Assembly: GCA_007922305.1 (NCBI GenBank)
Contig: ML677364.1
Span: 16,080,260 to 16,144,259 of the forward strand
Direction of reading: 5' to 3'
DNA length: 64,000 nt
From: Dermatemys mawii
Taxonomy: Eukaryota; Chordata; Testudines; Dermatemydidae
The translations under genes and the position numbers were made by a program. Below, piece after piece: positions 35,733 through 47,625 of the stretch (position 1 is its first letter; the number at the start of each line of letters is the position of its first letter). Below the pieces are notes generated by a model. The model was not told where the DNA came from. It did no database searches and worked only from the letters and a program-made list of their open reading frames with translations.

Positions 35733-36007
35733 TAGGCCAAGTCTACACTACAAATTTATATCGGTATAATTACATCATTCAAGAGCGTGAAAAATCCACT
35801 CTCCTGAATGACATAATTATACCAACGTAACCCCTGGTGGATGAGAGGGCTTCTCCCATTACATAACTACTGCCTCTCAGGGAGGTGGATTAACTACACT
35901 GATGGGAGATGTTCTCTTCTCAGCTTAGTAGTGTCTTCACTAAAACACTGCAGGGGTGCAGTTGCACTGGTGCAGCTTTGCGGTACACACATGAAGACTC
36001 GCCCTTA
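35733..36007. mobile_element. MITE, 'CAAGTCTACACTACAAA' family
   Basis: The left end TAGGCCAAGTCTACACTAC is followed by CATCATTCAAGAGCGTGAAAAATCC and its near inverted partner. Then come the family landmarks ACTGCCTCTCAGGGAGGTGG and GGTGCAGTTGCACTGGTGCAG. The element closes near GAAGACTCGCCCTTA. The same family recurs at 50.5, 55.4 and 60.0 kb. It is noncoding and self-complementary. Confidence 0.8.
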
Positions 36008-37990
36008 AACTGGCAATCCATCAAAGTTGTATGGATGTACTTGTATTTGACATAGTTAGTGTGGCATATTTAGAATTAATAAACTAATCTGATTTAAAAT
36101 CCCTGTGTACCTATGGCCTAAGAGTGTCACATTCCCTCTAATTGCTGATCCACATACAGGATAACAGACTACTGTTGCTGCCAGCTAATAAACATATTCC
36201 TTTAACTCAAGTGGTAGAGGCCCATGCTTTGGGGTTGTCTCTCTAGGGGCATATCTAAGATGTCAGACTTGGCAGAGAAATGGGAGAGAAAGGGTTTGTG
36301 ACAATAACTATAAATGATATAATTACACGTAAAAAAACCATAAAAGTACTTTTGAGGAGGCAATTCCAGATATCTTTTCTTAGTGCCCTTGATCATAGAG
36401 AAGCCTTCAGAAGGCGCTAAGGAAGGAATAACTGGAAAGTTCTCTGTGTGGGGATTTTTGTCCTTAATTGCTCTGATGGGGAAGCAATATATGTTTCTCC
36501 TCATTTCTCAAAAAAATCAAACTTCAAACATGTGGACAATTCCTGGGAAACCAGAGCCCACAGTTCCCTCAATCTGATTTTCTGTCCCCAAGAAGCCTCT
36601 CTCCCTATTACGAGCACCATGGCCCCAAAGGCATTCACAGCTAGCAAGTCTCCTGGTGATGCCACCCTCGTCTGTTTAGAGCCCCCCACCTATTGAGAAA
36701 AGGAAGCTATCAAAAGATAATGCAGCCTGGAAGTGCCTTCTCAGCCAAAACTGCTACATTAGGAACAGTGGGTGTGTCCTAATGATACAGGAAAAAACAT
36801 CCTGAATGTCTTTCCCCCACACCTAAATTAATTCCCTTCTAGTATTAGAGTTGCTATGGAGTCTGTTCATCAATATTTCACATATGTGGCTTAACCGGTA
36901 GCTGCAAATATCAAACTCATGAGTATGAAAGATTTTAAAAGATTTTCTGACTAAAGAGTTTCAATGAATTCAGGAGAAACAAGCAGCATTTTAGATGCTT
37001 TAATCAACCATACTTTTGAAGTTCACCCATCACTAATCATTGATAGGGTGTCAAAGATCATTGAAAGGAATTCCCACTGTAAGAAAAATGTTGTATGAAT
37101 ATAACTAGCTCTAATATTTTGGATGCAAATGGATGTACTTTTGGCACTTCCAAGCTGCATCTAGACATTATAGGTTTTTTGGCTCCACAAATGATTTGGA
37201 CAGAAAATTAAAGTTCTCCTGTAACACATATGAAACCACATGCATTGTCTCTTTGAAGGAATTAAAAATATTTAGAATGTGACATATAAGTGAATCTTCT
37301 TATAAATATCAGCAGGAATGCTATCTAGAAACAGAGATCTCCCAAGTGACAGAACCAGTATTTAATAACTCCCTTAGTCTCACTTAATGTTTATGGACTG
37401 TTGGAGGAAACTGGTCATCTGGAAATTACTCTGGCAAATTAAATGTATCCAAAAATGTTTACTTAAGTGAATCTGAGGGCAAGCCATCCATTTTAAACAG
37501 AAGTTTAGAGATACCCCCAAATTGTGCATGCTATGTTTCAGTTTAGTAAATGAAGGCTTCTTAAAATTTCACATCAGCAATATACTATACATTCAGTACA
37601 TGCTTTGCCAGATTTCAGTTACTGGACCATAAGGTAACCTCCTTTTTTCCCTTTATGATCTAATGAGCAAAGAAATCCAATAGTAGAAGCTGCAACTTGG
37701 AAGTGTTTTGTGGATCTAAAGCTTTTTGAACATTGAATTAGGAGTAAATCTTTATTATTCAATTAACATCTCTAGACAAAAGATTCACTTATCTGCATTT
37801 GCGATATTTTCCTCAATAATAATGCCAGTATTGTACATTGTTCTTACTAATATACTTTACCACCTTTCATTCAAGGATCTTCTTGAACTTTACAAATGAT
37901 TTTACTCAACCTTTCCAAGATTAGTGGGAGGAACTTGATATTCATTTTTATAGATGGGTAGGACGATAAGGGCTTACCCACATTAGCTTT
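36008..37990. other. About 2 kb without a recognised gene
   Basis: AT-rich unique-looking sequence. Overlapping frames at 36202-36696 on both strands are shadows of each other, without domains. Confidence 0.5.
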
Positions 37991-37994
37991 TTAT

Positions 37995-38170
37995 CCATAG
38001 ATCTCAAAGTATTTTGCAAAGGCTAGTATTATTGTAACAAAGTATGATTGTACAAAGAGAGAAAATGAGATGCAGAGCAACTAAGTTATGTGCCTATGTC
38101 ACATACTAAGGGGATACAGGAACAGAGGAAACCCAAATGTCCTGAGCCCTAGATCTATGCTTTTTCCGTT
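37995..38170 (-). repeat. MIR-like tRNA-derived SINE, diverged
   Basis: GAGAAAATGAGATGCAGAGCAACTAAGTTATGTGCCTATGTCACA and CAAATGTCCTGAGCCCTAGATC follow the order of the complement of a CORE-SINE/MIR. The open frames 38088-38285 and 38106-38393 are incidental. Confidence 0.5.
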
Positions 38171-38411
38171 GGATGACAGCAGTCCCCAAATTGTTGTCTT
38201 TCACATTGCCATTGGAAGTGGGTTGCATTTGTTTATGCCCAGGCTCAATTTGGCTACCGTGAGGAACGACGAGGGCATAGATTAAAAAGAGGGACAGGTA
38301 TGCTTTATCTTCTCCTATAAGTTCCTTTTCTTGCTGCATACACACCCTTTTTGTTCCTTCAGCATGCAAGACATATTTGTTTTGCACATTCACTGAACAC
38401 TAGTACTTTAT

Positions 38412-38562
38412 AAGGGTGGGTGAAGTAATATCTTTTGCTGGACACTCTTGAAAAATTGATGTTCGAGTGTCATGTAGTGTCCATGTGGTGGTTACTGGTG
38501 CCAGGATACCTCACCCACCTTGTCTCACTAATATGCTGAGAACAATACAGCTACAACAACAC
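38412..38562. mobile_element. Old Penelope-like element 3' fragments in foldback
   Basis: A minus-sense piece (about 38412-38480, GGGTGGGTGAAGTAATATCTTTTGCTGGAC) is followed by a plus-sense piece (about 38504-38562, GATACCTCACCCACCTTGTCTCACTAATATG and ACAGCTACAACAAC). Both derive from the same 3' terminal sequence as the 56.8 kb element. Flanks AGTACTTTATAA and AGTATTATGTAA match at 9 of 12, a possible decayed duplication. It is more diverged than the other PLE copies. Confidence 0.65.
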
Positions 38563-38589
38563 TGCATACAGTATTATGTAAATTGCATT

Positions 38590-39225
38590 CATTTGCTGTT
38601 TAAACAAGTTTCATGATCAATTTGCATAATCTTTTGTCTCATCTCTTTATTTGGCCCACATACTTCCATAGGAAGTTTTACCATTCCCTCCAAGCCAAAT
38701 TTGGCTCAAAGAGTAAAAGCATACAATTCCTGTGGAGAGAGTATTTCTGGCAATAATGGACCAAATATCTCTAGTGGAATTCTGTTGACTTCAGTTGAAT
38801 ATACATTGAGCTTGAATTTAGGTAATAGTATTTATTTCCTTTGAAATGGATAAACAAATGTTTTAAGTTCCTGCCAATAACTCCGTAGTCACTATTTTGA
38901 CACAAATTCATTCCTGGTGTAACTGCATTGAAATCAATAGAGTTATACCAGAGACATATTTGGGCCCTTTTAATTTAAATTATTGGGGAAAGAGTCAGGG
39001 TGACATTATGCATTGTAACAGTATAGGAAAATATGGATTTTTCCCCTGGATAAGGGGTGCCTGGGGTTATGTACACTGCAGCAACAGGGATCTGGAAATA
39101 TTTGAGTACCTTGGCTAATTGGCAGCAGGAGAAGAAATTAAATTCACCCTGAATTCCTGTAAATTTAAATTTCTTCAAAAGAAATATAACCCCATATTGA
39201 TGGACTATTTCTCTCTCCATTCTTA
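38590..39225. other. No gene or recognisable repeat
   Basis: Unique-looking sequence. Frames 38897-39118 and 38975-39220 oppose each other and lack motifs. Confidence 0.5.
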
Positions 39226-39235
39226 TGTTTTAGAG

Positions 39236-39441
39236 CAGTGACACTCAGATCTCAGTGGTTCAAGAGCCAAATTAGTGATCAGCATTAGCCAAAAGAGCCA
39301 TATCATAGTAAAAACATCTTGGTTGGTTAGTAACTTAGACTGGATAATAATTAAATCACACAGTGTTTCAATATCACGTGCTACAAACAACCGGAGAAGA
39401 CACATTAAAGAGCCACTTGCAGCTCCAAGCCTCAGTCCGAG
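39236..39441. mobile_element. hAT-type element, left part (split by LTR)
   Basis: It starts CAGTGACACTCAG, which pairs with the complement of the right end (CAGTGATACTCTG) at 40160-40172. Flanks TTTTAGAG (39228-39235) and ATTTAGAA (40173-40180) match at six of eight, a decayed 8-bp hAT duplication. The interior repeats AAGAGCCA motifs typical of this family. Confidence 0.7.
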
Positions 39442-40159
39442 TGTGAGAGGGTGCGACTCACCACTGCGGTGCCTCCTGCTGGCTGTCCCGGGGATTAGCT
39501 CTGTTTGCCAATGTGTCCTCTTCTGGTGGTGCCTTGCCACCATCACTTCTGCTCATGGACCCATGTCACTCCAAGGATCGCAACATCCTCTTCAGGACAT
39601 GTCACTCTAGGTTCTCCCCCATTCTGGGGGAACTGCTGTCCACTGTTCAGCCACTTCCTTCAGTGGCAACCACAGTCTACTGTTTAGCCAGTTCCCCAGT
39701 GGTGAGGATCAGGGGCAAAGAAGGGGGAAACCCAGGCCCACTCAGTACTCCAGGTCCCAGCCAGGGACCCTGTAAATAGCAGCCACTTGCTGCATCCCCT
39801 CAAACCACTAAGTCTATTTCCCTGGGCCATTTCTCCACAGTCCTAGCACCTTCTTCACCCTTACCTCAGGGCTTCAGCATGTCAGTCCTAGCAGCCAGCC
39901 AGGAGCTCAGTCTCACTCCCCTGATCCTGCCCAGCACAGCTTTGTCACAGTTGCTAGCTTTCTTCCACCTGCAAGGCAGCCAGTCCTCCCTCCTCAAACT
40001 CCAGGGAGCAGCTCCAGCTGCTCTTCTCTGCAGTCCTACTTATATGGGCAATGATTGGCTGCTTCTCACAGACCCTCTCTAATTCACCTTCTCCTGCACA
40101 GCCTTCTTAGGGCTCTATTAATCCCTTACAGGCCAGTGTGGGGCACACACTCCATCACA
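39442..40159 (-). mobile_element. Solo LTR, 718 bp, inserted in hAT element
   Basis: The plus text runs TGTGAGAGGGTGCGAC...ACACTCCATCACA, so the minus strand begins TGTGATGGAG and ends CTCTCACA. Flanks CCGAG (39437-39441) and CAGAG (40160-40164) match at four of five. On the minus strand a TATA-like CATATAAGTAGG sits about 120 bp into the LTR (near 40050), which supports minus orientation. The interior is CT-rich with no coding content; frames 39275-39779 and 39879-40082 are composition artefacts. Confidence 0.85.
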
Positions 40160-40172
40160 CAGAGTATCACTG
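40160..40172. mobile_element. hAT-type element, right terminus (split by LTR)
   Basis: CAGAGTATCACTG is the inverted counterpart of the left end at 39236. It also contains the right LTR target duplication. Confidence 0.65.
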
Positions 40173-40180
40173 ATTTAGAA

Positions 40181-41395
40181 GTACAAAATGCACCGTCACT
40201 CTAGATGAAGTTAATAAGTCAAATTCAACCCTGCCATTATTCCTCTGAAATCAGTAGAGTTGTACATCAACTTACACCAAAGCTAAATTTATATTACTGG
40301 TTCCCAGCTTCCCAACTAGATTGTTACATTTAAAAGAAACATTTGGCACAAAAGGGTTTAATAAGGGAGAAATAAACTCTAAATCAAAAAAGCAACTATT
40401 CTATAACATCACTGTACTGTATACATAACTAACCACACACACATCATCTTTTTGGGTATATTTCAAACATTTTACTCTCATTTCATCCAGTCATTCTAAT
40501 ATAAAGCTTTATATGTTTCTAGGTTCATTATTGTCATCCAGTTGCAAAGAATCAGCAAATTTAGACAGAGGATGTAAACAGTGAATTAAGTTTGAGCTTC
40601 TCATTTCTCCATAATTCATCAGATAAATTTAAAATAAGATTAGTATCATATCTATGGACATTTGGTTCATGTTCTTTACAGTTCTTATGTATTTATCAGC
40701 TTTTCATTGAAGAGGTATGTCTCTGGTGTATTTTTAATCTCATTTCAGTTTAAATTATTTTTTCAATTTTCAGTTGATATGAAAGATAGAGATTTTAACA
40801 CTGTTTGCAGATGAATTTAAAAAAGCTGTGTTTCCCTTAGCTGGTCTAAACTGATGTAAACATAAACCATTTTCCTTAAAATCAGGAACAGAACCCCTTA
40901 AATATATAGATATCAAAACCTAGAGCATGTCATGAAGTTAGTAGGCAAACAAGTTAAAATAATTGCTCTGATTCATGCAAAGTCTTTTTTTTCTCAATGT
41001 GAAGTTTCAGTTTCTGCTTATCATGCCATAGTTTTCAGTTAAATGAAGGGTACCAGAGGTAGTGGGAATTCATAATATAATAATGAACAGTTTTAAGATG
41101 TAATCAGAAAAATCTCCTTACTTTGTGTAGAATTAGGTCATGGCTCACTAAATCATATCCAAACACAGTACAACCTCTTATTTTGCTGGTTCCATGTACT
41201 AAATGATTCAAGCTGGGATGTGAAACAACGAAGAACAGATTGTTAGATATGAGGGTCATTGAGACAAGCATCTTAGAAGAATTAAAAGGATTTAGTCTCA
41301 AATCACCTTTGCCTTACTGCAGTTTAACACCAGTGAAACTCCACTGAATTTAATGCAATTATTATATCAAAGTAAAACTGAAGGAGCAAATTGGT
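40181..41395. other. No gene or recognisable repeat
   Basis: AT-rich unique-looking sequence. A minus frame at 41104-41301 has no motif. Confidence 0.5.
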
Positions 41396-41397
41396 GA

Positions 41398-42540
41398 ATA
41401 GAGCTGGGCAAAATTTTTTGGATGAAGCTCTTTTAATATATAGAAATATATCTATCTCATAGAGGTGGAAAGGCCTTTAAAGGTCATTGAGTCTAGTCCT
41501 TTGCTTATGGTAGCAGGACCAAACACTGTCCCCTAACAGACTTTTTTTTTTTTTGCCCTAGATCCCTAGATGGCCCCCTCAAGGATTGAACTCACAAGCC
41601 TGGGCTTAGTAGATTAATGCTCAAACCACTGAGCTATCCCTCCCCCAAATCTTTTCATTAAAAATGCCAATTTGGAAATACCAGCATGTTTCATGAATTT
41701 GCATAAATTTTGCCAAATTGTTTATTTTAATATTTTTTTAAAAAATTCAATATTTTCTAAACACAACTTTTCATTTTTTCTGTTTGAAATGACATTTTAT
41801 TTCAAATTTCCTTTAATTTTATATTTTAAAATGGTCAAAATCTAATTGAAATATTTTGATTTTGTTGAAACAAAAATTTTTGTTCAAGCTCAAATGATTT
41901 TTTTTACTTTCTGATTCACTAAAATTTTTCATTATTTTAATTTTCCATCCAATCCAAAATGCTTTTTTTAACTTTTCAAAATTGCCAGCAAACCAAAAAA
42001 ATCAATTATTCCCCTATCAATACTAATGAATCAGTTCCAAAAGTTTCTATACAAAGGTAAGGGCTTAGAACTTGAACACGAAGAAAATTTTCAGCTGAAT
42101 AGTCAATTTGCCAAAACAACACAACAAAAAAAGCAGTTTCAGAGTGACTCAAACTATTCATGAATTCAGGCTGAGTTCAGCAAATAGTTTCAACCAAAGA
42201 AAAAAAGAAAACAACATTGAAAAAGTCAAAACAGTTTGTTTTGACATTTTCAAAACAAAGTGTTACCACTTTTTGTTTAAAAATGCCATTTTGTTTCAAA
42301 ATTTAGCCATACAGTATATGTTTATTTTAAAGGTAAAAAAAATCCTGAAAATGTAACAAATGAACAGACAAACATGAGTCATTTCAGATCAAACAAAATG
42401 TTTCATTTGACCTAAAACTGATTTTTTGTTGTTTCATTTTAGTGAGAAAGACAAAAACATTTCAGTTTCAGTTTGAGTCTCCTCAATTATTTGTTGTTTT
42501 TTTTCTTCAGATGGTTTGGTTCATCTCATCCCTACTTAGA
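41398..42540. repeat. Long AT-rich interspersed repeat, interrupted by a SINE
   Basis: After AGAGCTGGGCAAAATTTTTTGG the sequence consists of variations of TTTTCATTT, GAAATTTT and AAAATG on both strands, giving strong self-complementarity. It closes near TTGGTTCATCTCATCCCTAC. I take it as a nonautonomous foldback-like repeat seen widely in turtles. The frame 42108-42356 is a lysine-rich artefact of composition. Confidence 0.55.
41455..41647 (-). mobile_element. Turtle (Cry-like) tRNA-derived SINE with CR1-like tail
   Basis: On the minus strand the head reads GGGATAGCTCAGTGGTTTGAG (A box) near 41636. The B-box-like GGCTTGTGAGTTCAATCC follows at 41583-41600. After an A-rich linker (complement of the T-run near 41541-41554) the tail reads GACTCAATGACCTTTAAAGG and CCACCTCTATGA, which resembles a CR1 3' end. 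A tRNA head joined to a CR1 tail is the known design of tortoise SINEs. It is inserted in the AT-rich repeat. Confidence 0.85.
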
Positions 42541-42544
42541 TGAA

Positions 42545-43213
42545 TGTTTGTCCCTGCACATTTAATGTAATTGAAATGGTGTGGTTAGGAAAATATAACA
42601 CACATAATGGTGTACTTGCTTTTCTTCAAATGGAACATGCTAAGATTTGCTAACCTTTCAGCAGTTTCATTCTTCATGCCTTTCCCTCCCCTGTCCCCCT
42701 TGTGACAAACAGGAGAGAGTTCAATCACTTTTTAAAAAGCCTGTTTTCTGTGGTGTACTCACCCGTTCAAGAGGAGAAGTACCAGCCCTGGGAGGTGGGC
42801 TCTCTCTCACACACACATTGTGACCTGTGACACAGGAAGCCCACGCAAGGAAGTTAGCCTACTATCCCAGTTCACTCTCTCATGCAGATCTGACATCTTG
42901 GGATCTCCAGAGCTTACAGTGTAAATCAGTACATAAGTCTTGAGCTGTAACTGACCAATATCCTCCTTGGATCAGGGACACATAACACATGGAGCAATGG
43001 GTTACAGGATGCTGCCCCTCAATGTCAGAAGCTCATCCTGAGTATCTGAGGCCCACAGCAGGTCAAATCCTGAACAACTCCTCCAACTTACATGACAGTC
43101 TGCATCCTGGCAAGCGCACTGCATATTGAATAAGGGACCTCCAGAAATGCAAGCATAAGTCACTACAGAGTCAGGTTCTGTAAGGGGCTTCAACAGACCC
43201 ATATCCTATATGG
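42545..43213. other. No supported gene
   Basis: The minus frame at 43002-43202 is unrecognised. A (CA)n-like ACACACACAC tract sits near 42810. Confidence 0.45.
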
Positions 43214-43218
43214 ATCGG

Positions 43219-43676
43219 TGTCAGGATCAGAACCTGCAGTAGGGGTAGTCTCCTGACAGCCCAGAAAGAGCAACTAGCCACCAGGGTACTGGTAGACTGT
43301 AGCTGACAGGTCAGAAAGGGCAGCTGGTTGGCTTTTAAGCCCAAGAGCAGCAACTGCTTTCTAGCTGCAGCTGTACTCCTCCCTATGTCTACTGCTCCTC
43401 ACCTTGCTCCGGCTGTGCTCCTAGTCCTGTTCCTGCCTTATCTCCCCTCTTTGCTCCTGCTCAGTCCCTGCTACCTCACCTTGCTCCTGGTTACAGCTTC
43501 CTCTCCCAGACCCAAGTTCTGGCTGTGGCTACTGGTTGCTGAGTCCAGCTCTGACCCTTAGTTTGGATCTGATTCCTTGCTCCATCCATGAGGCCTGACT
43601 CTTGCTCTGCTCACTAGACCTGGCCATCCATGGCCCAGTCTCTAATGTTCAGGCACAGAAGGTGGCAGGTAAATCA
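43219..43676. mobile_element. Possible solo LTR, CT-rich
   Basis: It starts TGTCAGGATCAGAACCTGC, has a TATA-like TTTTAAGCC near 43335, and holds imperfect repeats of CCTTGCTCCTG and CTGTGCTCC, as in a known style of turtle/crocodilian LTR. The right end and target duplication are not convincing. The frame 43328-43561 is a low-complexity artefact. Confidence 0.4.
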
Positions 43677-43679
43677 TAC

Positions 43680-46600
43680 GGACCAGTATGTTACACAGGC
43701 ATAAAGCAGGGCTCACAACAGAGCTCTCAGCCATGAAGAAGAGACAATTAGAATATTTAATCAGTCAACAGCACTTTTTAAGAAATGACATGTTTAAAGG
43801 AATGAAAGATGAGAGCAAGCAAGGTCTTCATTTGTAGAGGTGTCATCTTGCTAGGTAGGAGAATAATTGTAGAGTAGATCAAAACAGAACTGCTTCTACA
43901 ATCTAAAATAGAATGTAACCGACTAAATGCTGTAGAAAACCAAAAGATGTTTTTTTTAAAAAAAAATCTGCAATTTTTAAACACCTCTGTCTGACCTGTT
44001 GACAAATTCATGTGATATCTTTGATGTTTTGTCATGCTCCGTCTGACAGCTGCCATTGCCTGCCAGTCATTTCAGTAATGATGGGGTTTCTCTCCTACAT
44101 AAGTCTTGAGCTGCGAGCTCAGCTGTGAGAGTAACAATATGGTAACAATAATATTTTATATTTACAGTGAAGATAGTGAAAACATTAGCTTTTTTTGCTG
44201 ATAAGCAGGATATTAGCTCCTTGGATAAGTATGCTATACTTATAATGGGGAGACTCTTAGACCCAGGAATATCTTTACCTACCAGCAAAAAGATAGAAAG
44301 AAAATGTAACTGCCTCCATGTATGACAATGCCTTACAAATATATAGAGATAGATATTGAGGAATCAATTAACCTGCCACTGATGTGCAGCCACCTCTAGG
44401 TGCAATGTAGCGATGGTTTAAAAGTTTTGGAGAGGTAGCGATTCATAATATTGGAGCAGATTCCTATTTGTGATCCATCTCTTTTGTACAGATCAGGTAG
44501 TGCAAAGGGACTGGATTCTGACCATAAACAACCAGTGGAGAATTACCTTTGCAGAGAGGAACTCCACATTGGCATAAACCCAGTTCCTGCACCAGGGAGA
44601 GTGCCAAAGGCCTGCCAGAGGAATAAGAGGGCAGGCTGAGAGCATAGCCCAGCAGAGCTCCGTTCCACCAACCCTCCAGTGATGTAAGGTCCCTGATCTG
44701 ACAAGATCGCAACCTAGGGTCATATGTCAACTCATTTCAAAAAACACACTCATGTGTGATGACAATTGGGAACATTTTCTTATATTGCCAATAGTCCTTT
44801 CATTTCTATCGTTGATGCTCTCTGTGAAAGACAACTGCAACTTTACATCAGATTGGCTGATCCATGAAGGTGGGACAACATGTGGAGCCATTTGAACCTA
44901 TTGCATGAAGTAACATAGGCACAAGGTACCGTATGTGTTTGACCCACAGGAAATATCATTTTAGTTGAGCAACAATATAAAGGACACGCATAATCCATAC
45001 CGAGGGTCAGACCCTCAGCTGGCACCAACAGACATAACTTGATGGCACAGCTCCACTGACTTCCAACTTACAGCAGCTCAGGATTCAGCCCCAAACCTCT
45101 GTAATGTGCACTGATTTCTCTCTTAATAATTCATTAACGATGATTAAAAAGACAAATCAGTGATGGTGGTTCCTGTCAAAGAAAAGCTTTTATACTGACT
45201 GCACTGTGTCTGACAAGGGAGGATGCACAGTGGTTCTGCCTCTGTCACACAGGAGCTTTGAAGGAACAGTCACGTTAATGTGTATTGCACAGCTCCTCTT
45301 ACCTTTTGCTTTGCTCTCTGCTTCTTCTATTGCACAGGTAGTACCATCTGCTGCCAGATTTGAAGCTGGCCCCTTATATATTTACACATATAAAAAACAA
45401 TGAGATTTGTAAAGTGCCCTGCACACATGCTGGCTGCAGTGCAAAAAGTTAAAATTGTGTATGTAAAGTCTGTCAACCCCCACCTGCCACAAACTGGTGT
45501 CGCTGCTCCCTCGCCCTACAGCACACTACCCACGCAGCTTAGTATAATTACAGGGGAAATATTGTATTTACAGAGTTAGTGGGAGATACCAGAGGGTGCC
45601 GTTACATATAGTGTCACACAAGTTCTATTTAATTGTACCATGCATAATTAGCCAGAGCTGGGAAAAATGCTAATTCTGATCTATGATACAGTTCTTTGTA
45701 GAAGCTGACCGTCTCACCAGTAGAACTTGGTCCCTGCATGAGTCTCTGTGTTTGACTCTTTTACTCTTTAGTGTGCGTGCTGCCCACAGTTAGACCAATG
45801 CAAGCAAACAAAATATTGTGCGGTCCTTGGCATGTGAGTGAGCTGCACTGACTTATGCCAAGGGCCACAAACTCAACTCAAACTTGAACCTGGCTACTCG
45901 CAGCCCAAGGTGCATTTCTGGGGTACAGACCCAGAGGTGCCCCTGCCACGTCACTTTTGCACCCAAGAATGCTTCCTGTGTTGGAGGTGGAGAAGGGAGG
46001 GATGTTGTGCTCCTACAGTGAATCCCCAGCTGGTCCAGAGCTGCCATTGTGTATAATTAAGTAGTGTAGTGAGTAAGAGGACTCCCTAAATAAGTAGATT
46101 TTCTGATTACTTTGCACTATAGCATAATAAAGCAGCCAGAGTATGGGCAAGAATCTGGCCCAGGAATTCTTAAAGGATAACTGGTGGTTTAGAAATACAT
46201 ATAAATCCTTACATAAAAAAAAGAAAAGATTGACCCTTAAAATCAATCTATAGTGAATATATACTGTTTATAGTCACATGCTAGAAGTAAAGTATTTTAC
46301 TACGCATCTGACATCTTCTGTTGCTTAATGTAAGCCCAGCACTGCATAATGTGAAGACACTAATCCCTAACCCAGGCAACCAGTGGAAAACCTTGGAAGC
46401 TATCATTTAATCCATTCAGCTGCATTTAATTTTCTCCCTGTAGCATCTAAGTTTTGTAAATTTAGATGGGATCGCAATCTGGCCATTCTGAGGCGGCCTT
46501 GTGTTCGTGCGCACGCGCGTATGTGTGTGTGTGTATATATACAGCACTTCTTCTATGCTAAAATGTCATGTCCAATGTAGATTACTTTTTTAATGATAAA

Positions 46601-47335
46601 ATGGTAGTGGAATTTTACCTTTTATATTTCAGTTGTTCATTAGTGCACAACGTTCACTGGTAACTCAATAGAGAACATTGCCACAATCAAGTAGTGATCC
46701 AACCACATCCTCTGCACCACAACCCTACATGATCCATAAACCATGAAAACTCTGAATACTGGTTTGGATATTGAGATTATACTTATCCTGAGCCTGTCTG
46801 TGAGTCCAAACTTCTAAAAGCGTCACTTATGTCTGCGTTACTGCAGCAACATCAAATTCATGTTGTTATCTTAATAACAAAGTCAGTTCATTTCTTTAAA
46901 AAATAAAAATGAACTCCTTTGGGCTTGCTTTGGAAGAGGTGCTAGATTTAAATATTAAAGACTCGGCAGTATTAAAAGCTACAAAACAAAAATATCATTG
47001 AATTCAACAGAATCTGGAGAGTATTTTGATATATAATTTATATATGTAAATTATTTAGTTTTTATGCAAATTAGCCTATTATGAAGAGCCCCTGTATTGT
47101 GAATGGTGCTTCAACTCATGGACCCATCAACTGCTAATAAAATAAATATTGAAATAAAAATATATTTTTACTTCAAATGTATGTATATAGATGGCATCAA
47201 GCTGCTCAGAAGATTTGAGAGCATACTGTTTTATTTACTGAAGACTTAAAAAAAAAACTTCAGTGCATTTAATGAAGAGGTCTTAGTACTGAGAATGTTC
47301 CAAAAAGATTTTAGTTTAAATTTACTGAAATATTA
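43680..47335. other. About 3.7 kb without a recognised gene
   Basis: Unique-looking sequence with a mixed CG/GT/TA microsatellite at 46507-46541. A POU octamer ATGCAAAT occurs at 47064-47071, which can easily be chance. Overlapping frames at 44451-44730 are shadows on opposite strands. Confidence 0.45.
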
Positions 47336-47344
47336 TGATTTACC

Positions 47345-47440
47345 TCACAGTAGCACCTGGAGGTCTCAATCAAGATTGGGATCTCTTTGTGTTGGTGCTA
47401 TACCTATATAGTAAGAGACAGTCTCTGCTCCCCAAAAAAC
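47345..47440 (+). repeat. Old SINE-like amniote repeat
   Basis: TAGCACCTGGAGGTCTCAATCAAGATTGGG...GTGTTGGTGCTATAC...CAGTCTCTGCTCCCCAAAAAAC parallels the repeat copies at 34.2 and 55.9 kb. Confidence 0.6.
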
Positions 47441-47444
47441 TTGT

Positions 47445-47625
47445 AATGTAAGTGGCCCATATAGACAAAGGTAAATTATCCTCAATTTACAGGTGAGGGA
47501 CTGAGGCGCAGAATAAATAATTTGCACAAGGTTGCATAAGAAGTCTGTGGCAGGAGCAGGATTTGAACACAGATGCCCAAGTCCCAATCTAGTGTTTTAA
47601 CCAAACGATCTGGCATCCTCTCTAA
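47445..47625 (-). repeat. MIR-like tRNA-derived SINE
   Basis: CAATTTACAGGTGAGGGACTGAGGCGCAGAATAAATAATTTGCACAAGGTTGCATAAGAAGTCTGTGGCAGG and GATTTGAACACAGATGCCC follow the order of a reverse-complemented MIR (CORE-SINE), ending at the tRNA-like head. Confidence 0.75.

Noticed and set aside
39275..39779. Overlapping plus frames as a gene
   Set aside because: They cross the hAT/LTR junction and lie in three phases of a CT-rich LTR.
41583..41645. A tRNA gene on the minus strand
   Set aside because: A and B boxes are present, but the cloverleaf is not intact and the sequence continues into a SINE body with a CR1-like tail.
43328..43561. Leucine/proline-rich membrane-like protein
   Set aside because: Produced by CT-rich imperfect repeats within a probable LTR.
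47064..47071. Octamer ATGCAAAT as a POU-factor enhancer
   Set aside because: An 8-mer is expected by chance about once or more in a 64-kb AT-rich window; no supporting cluster of sites.
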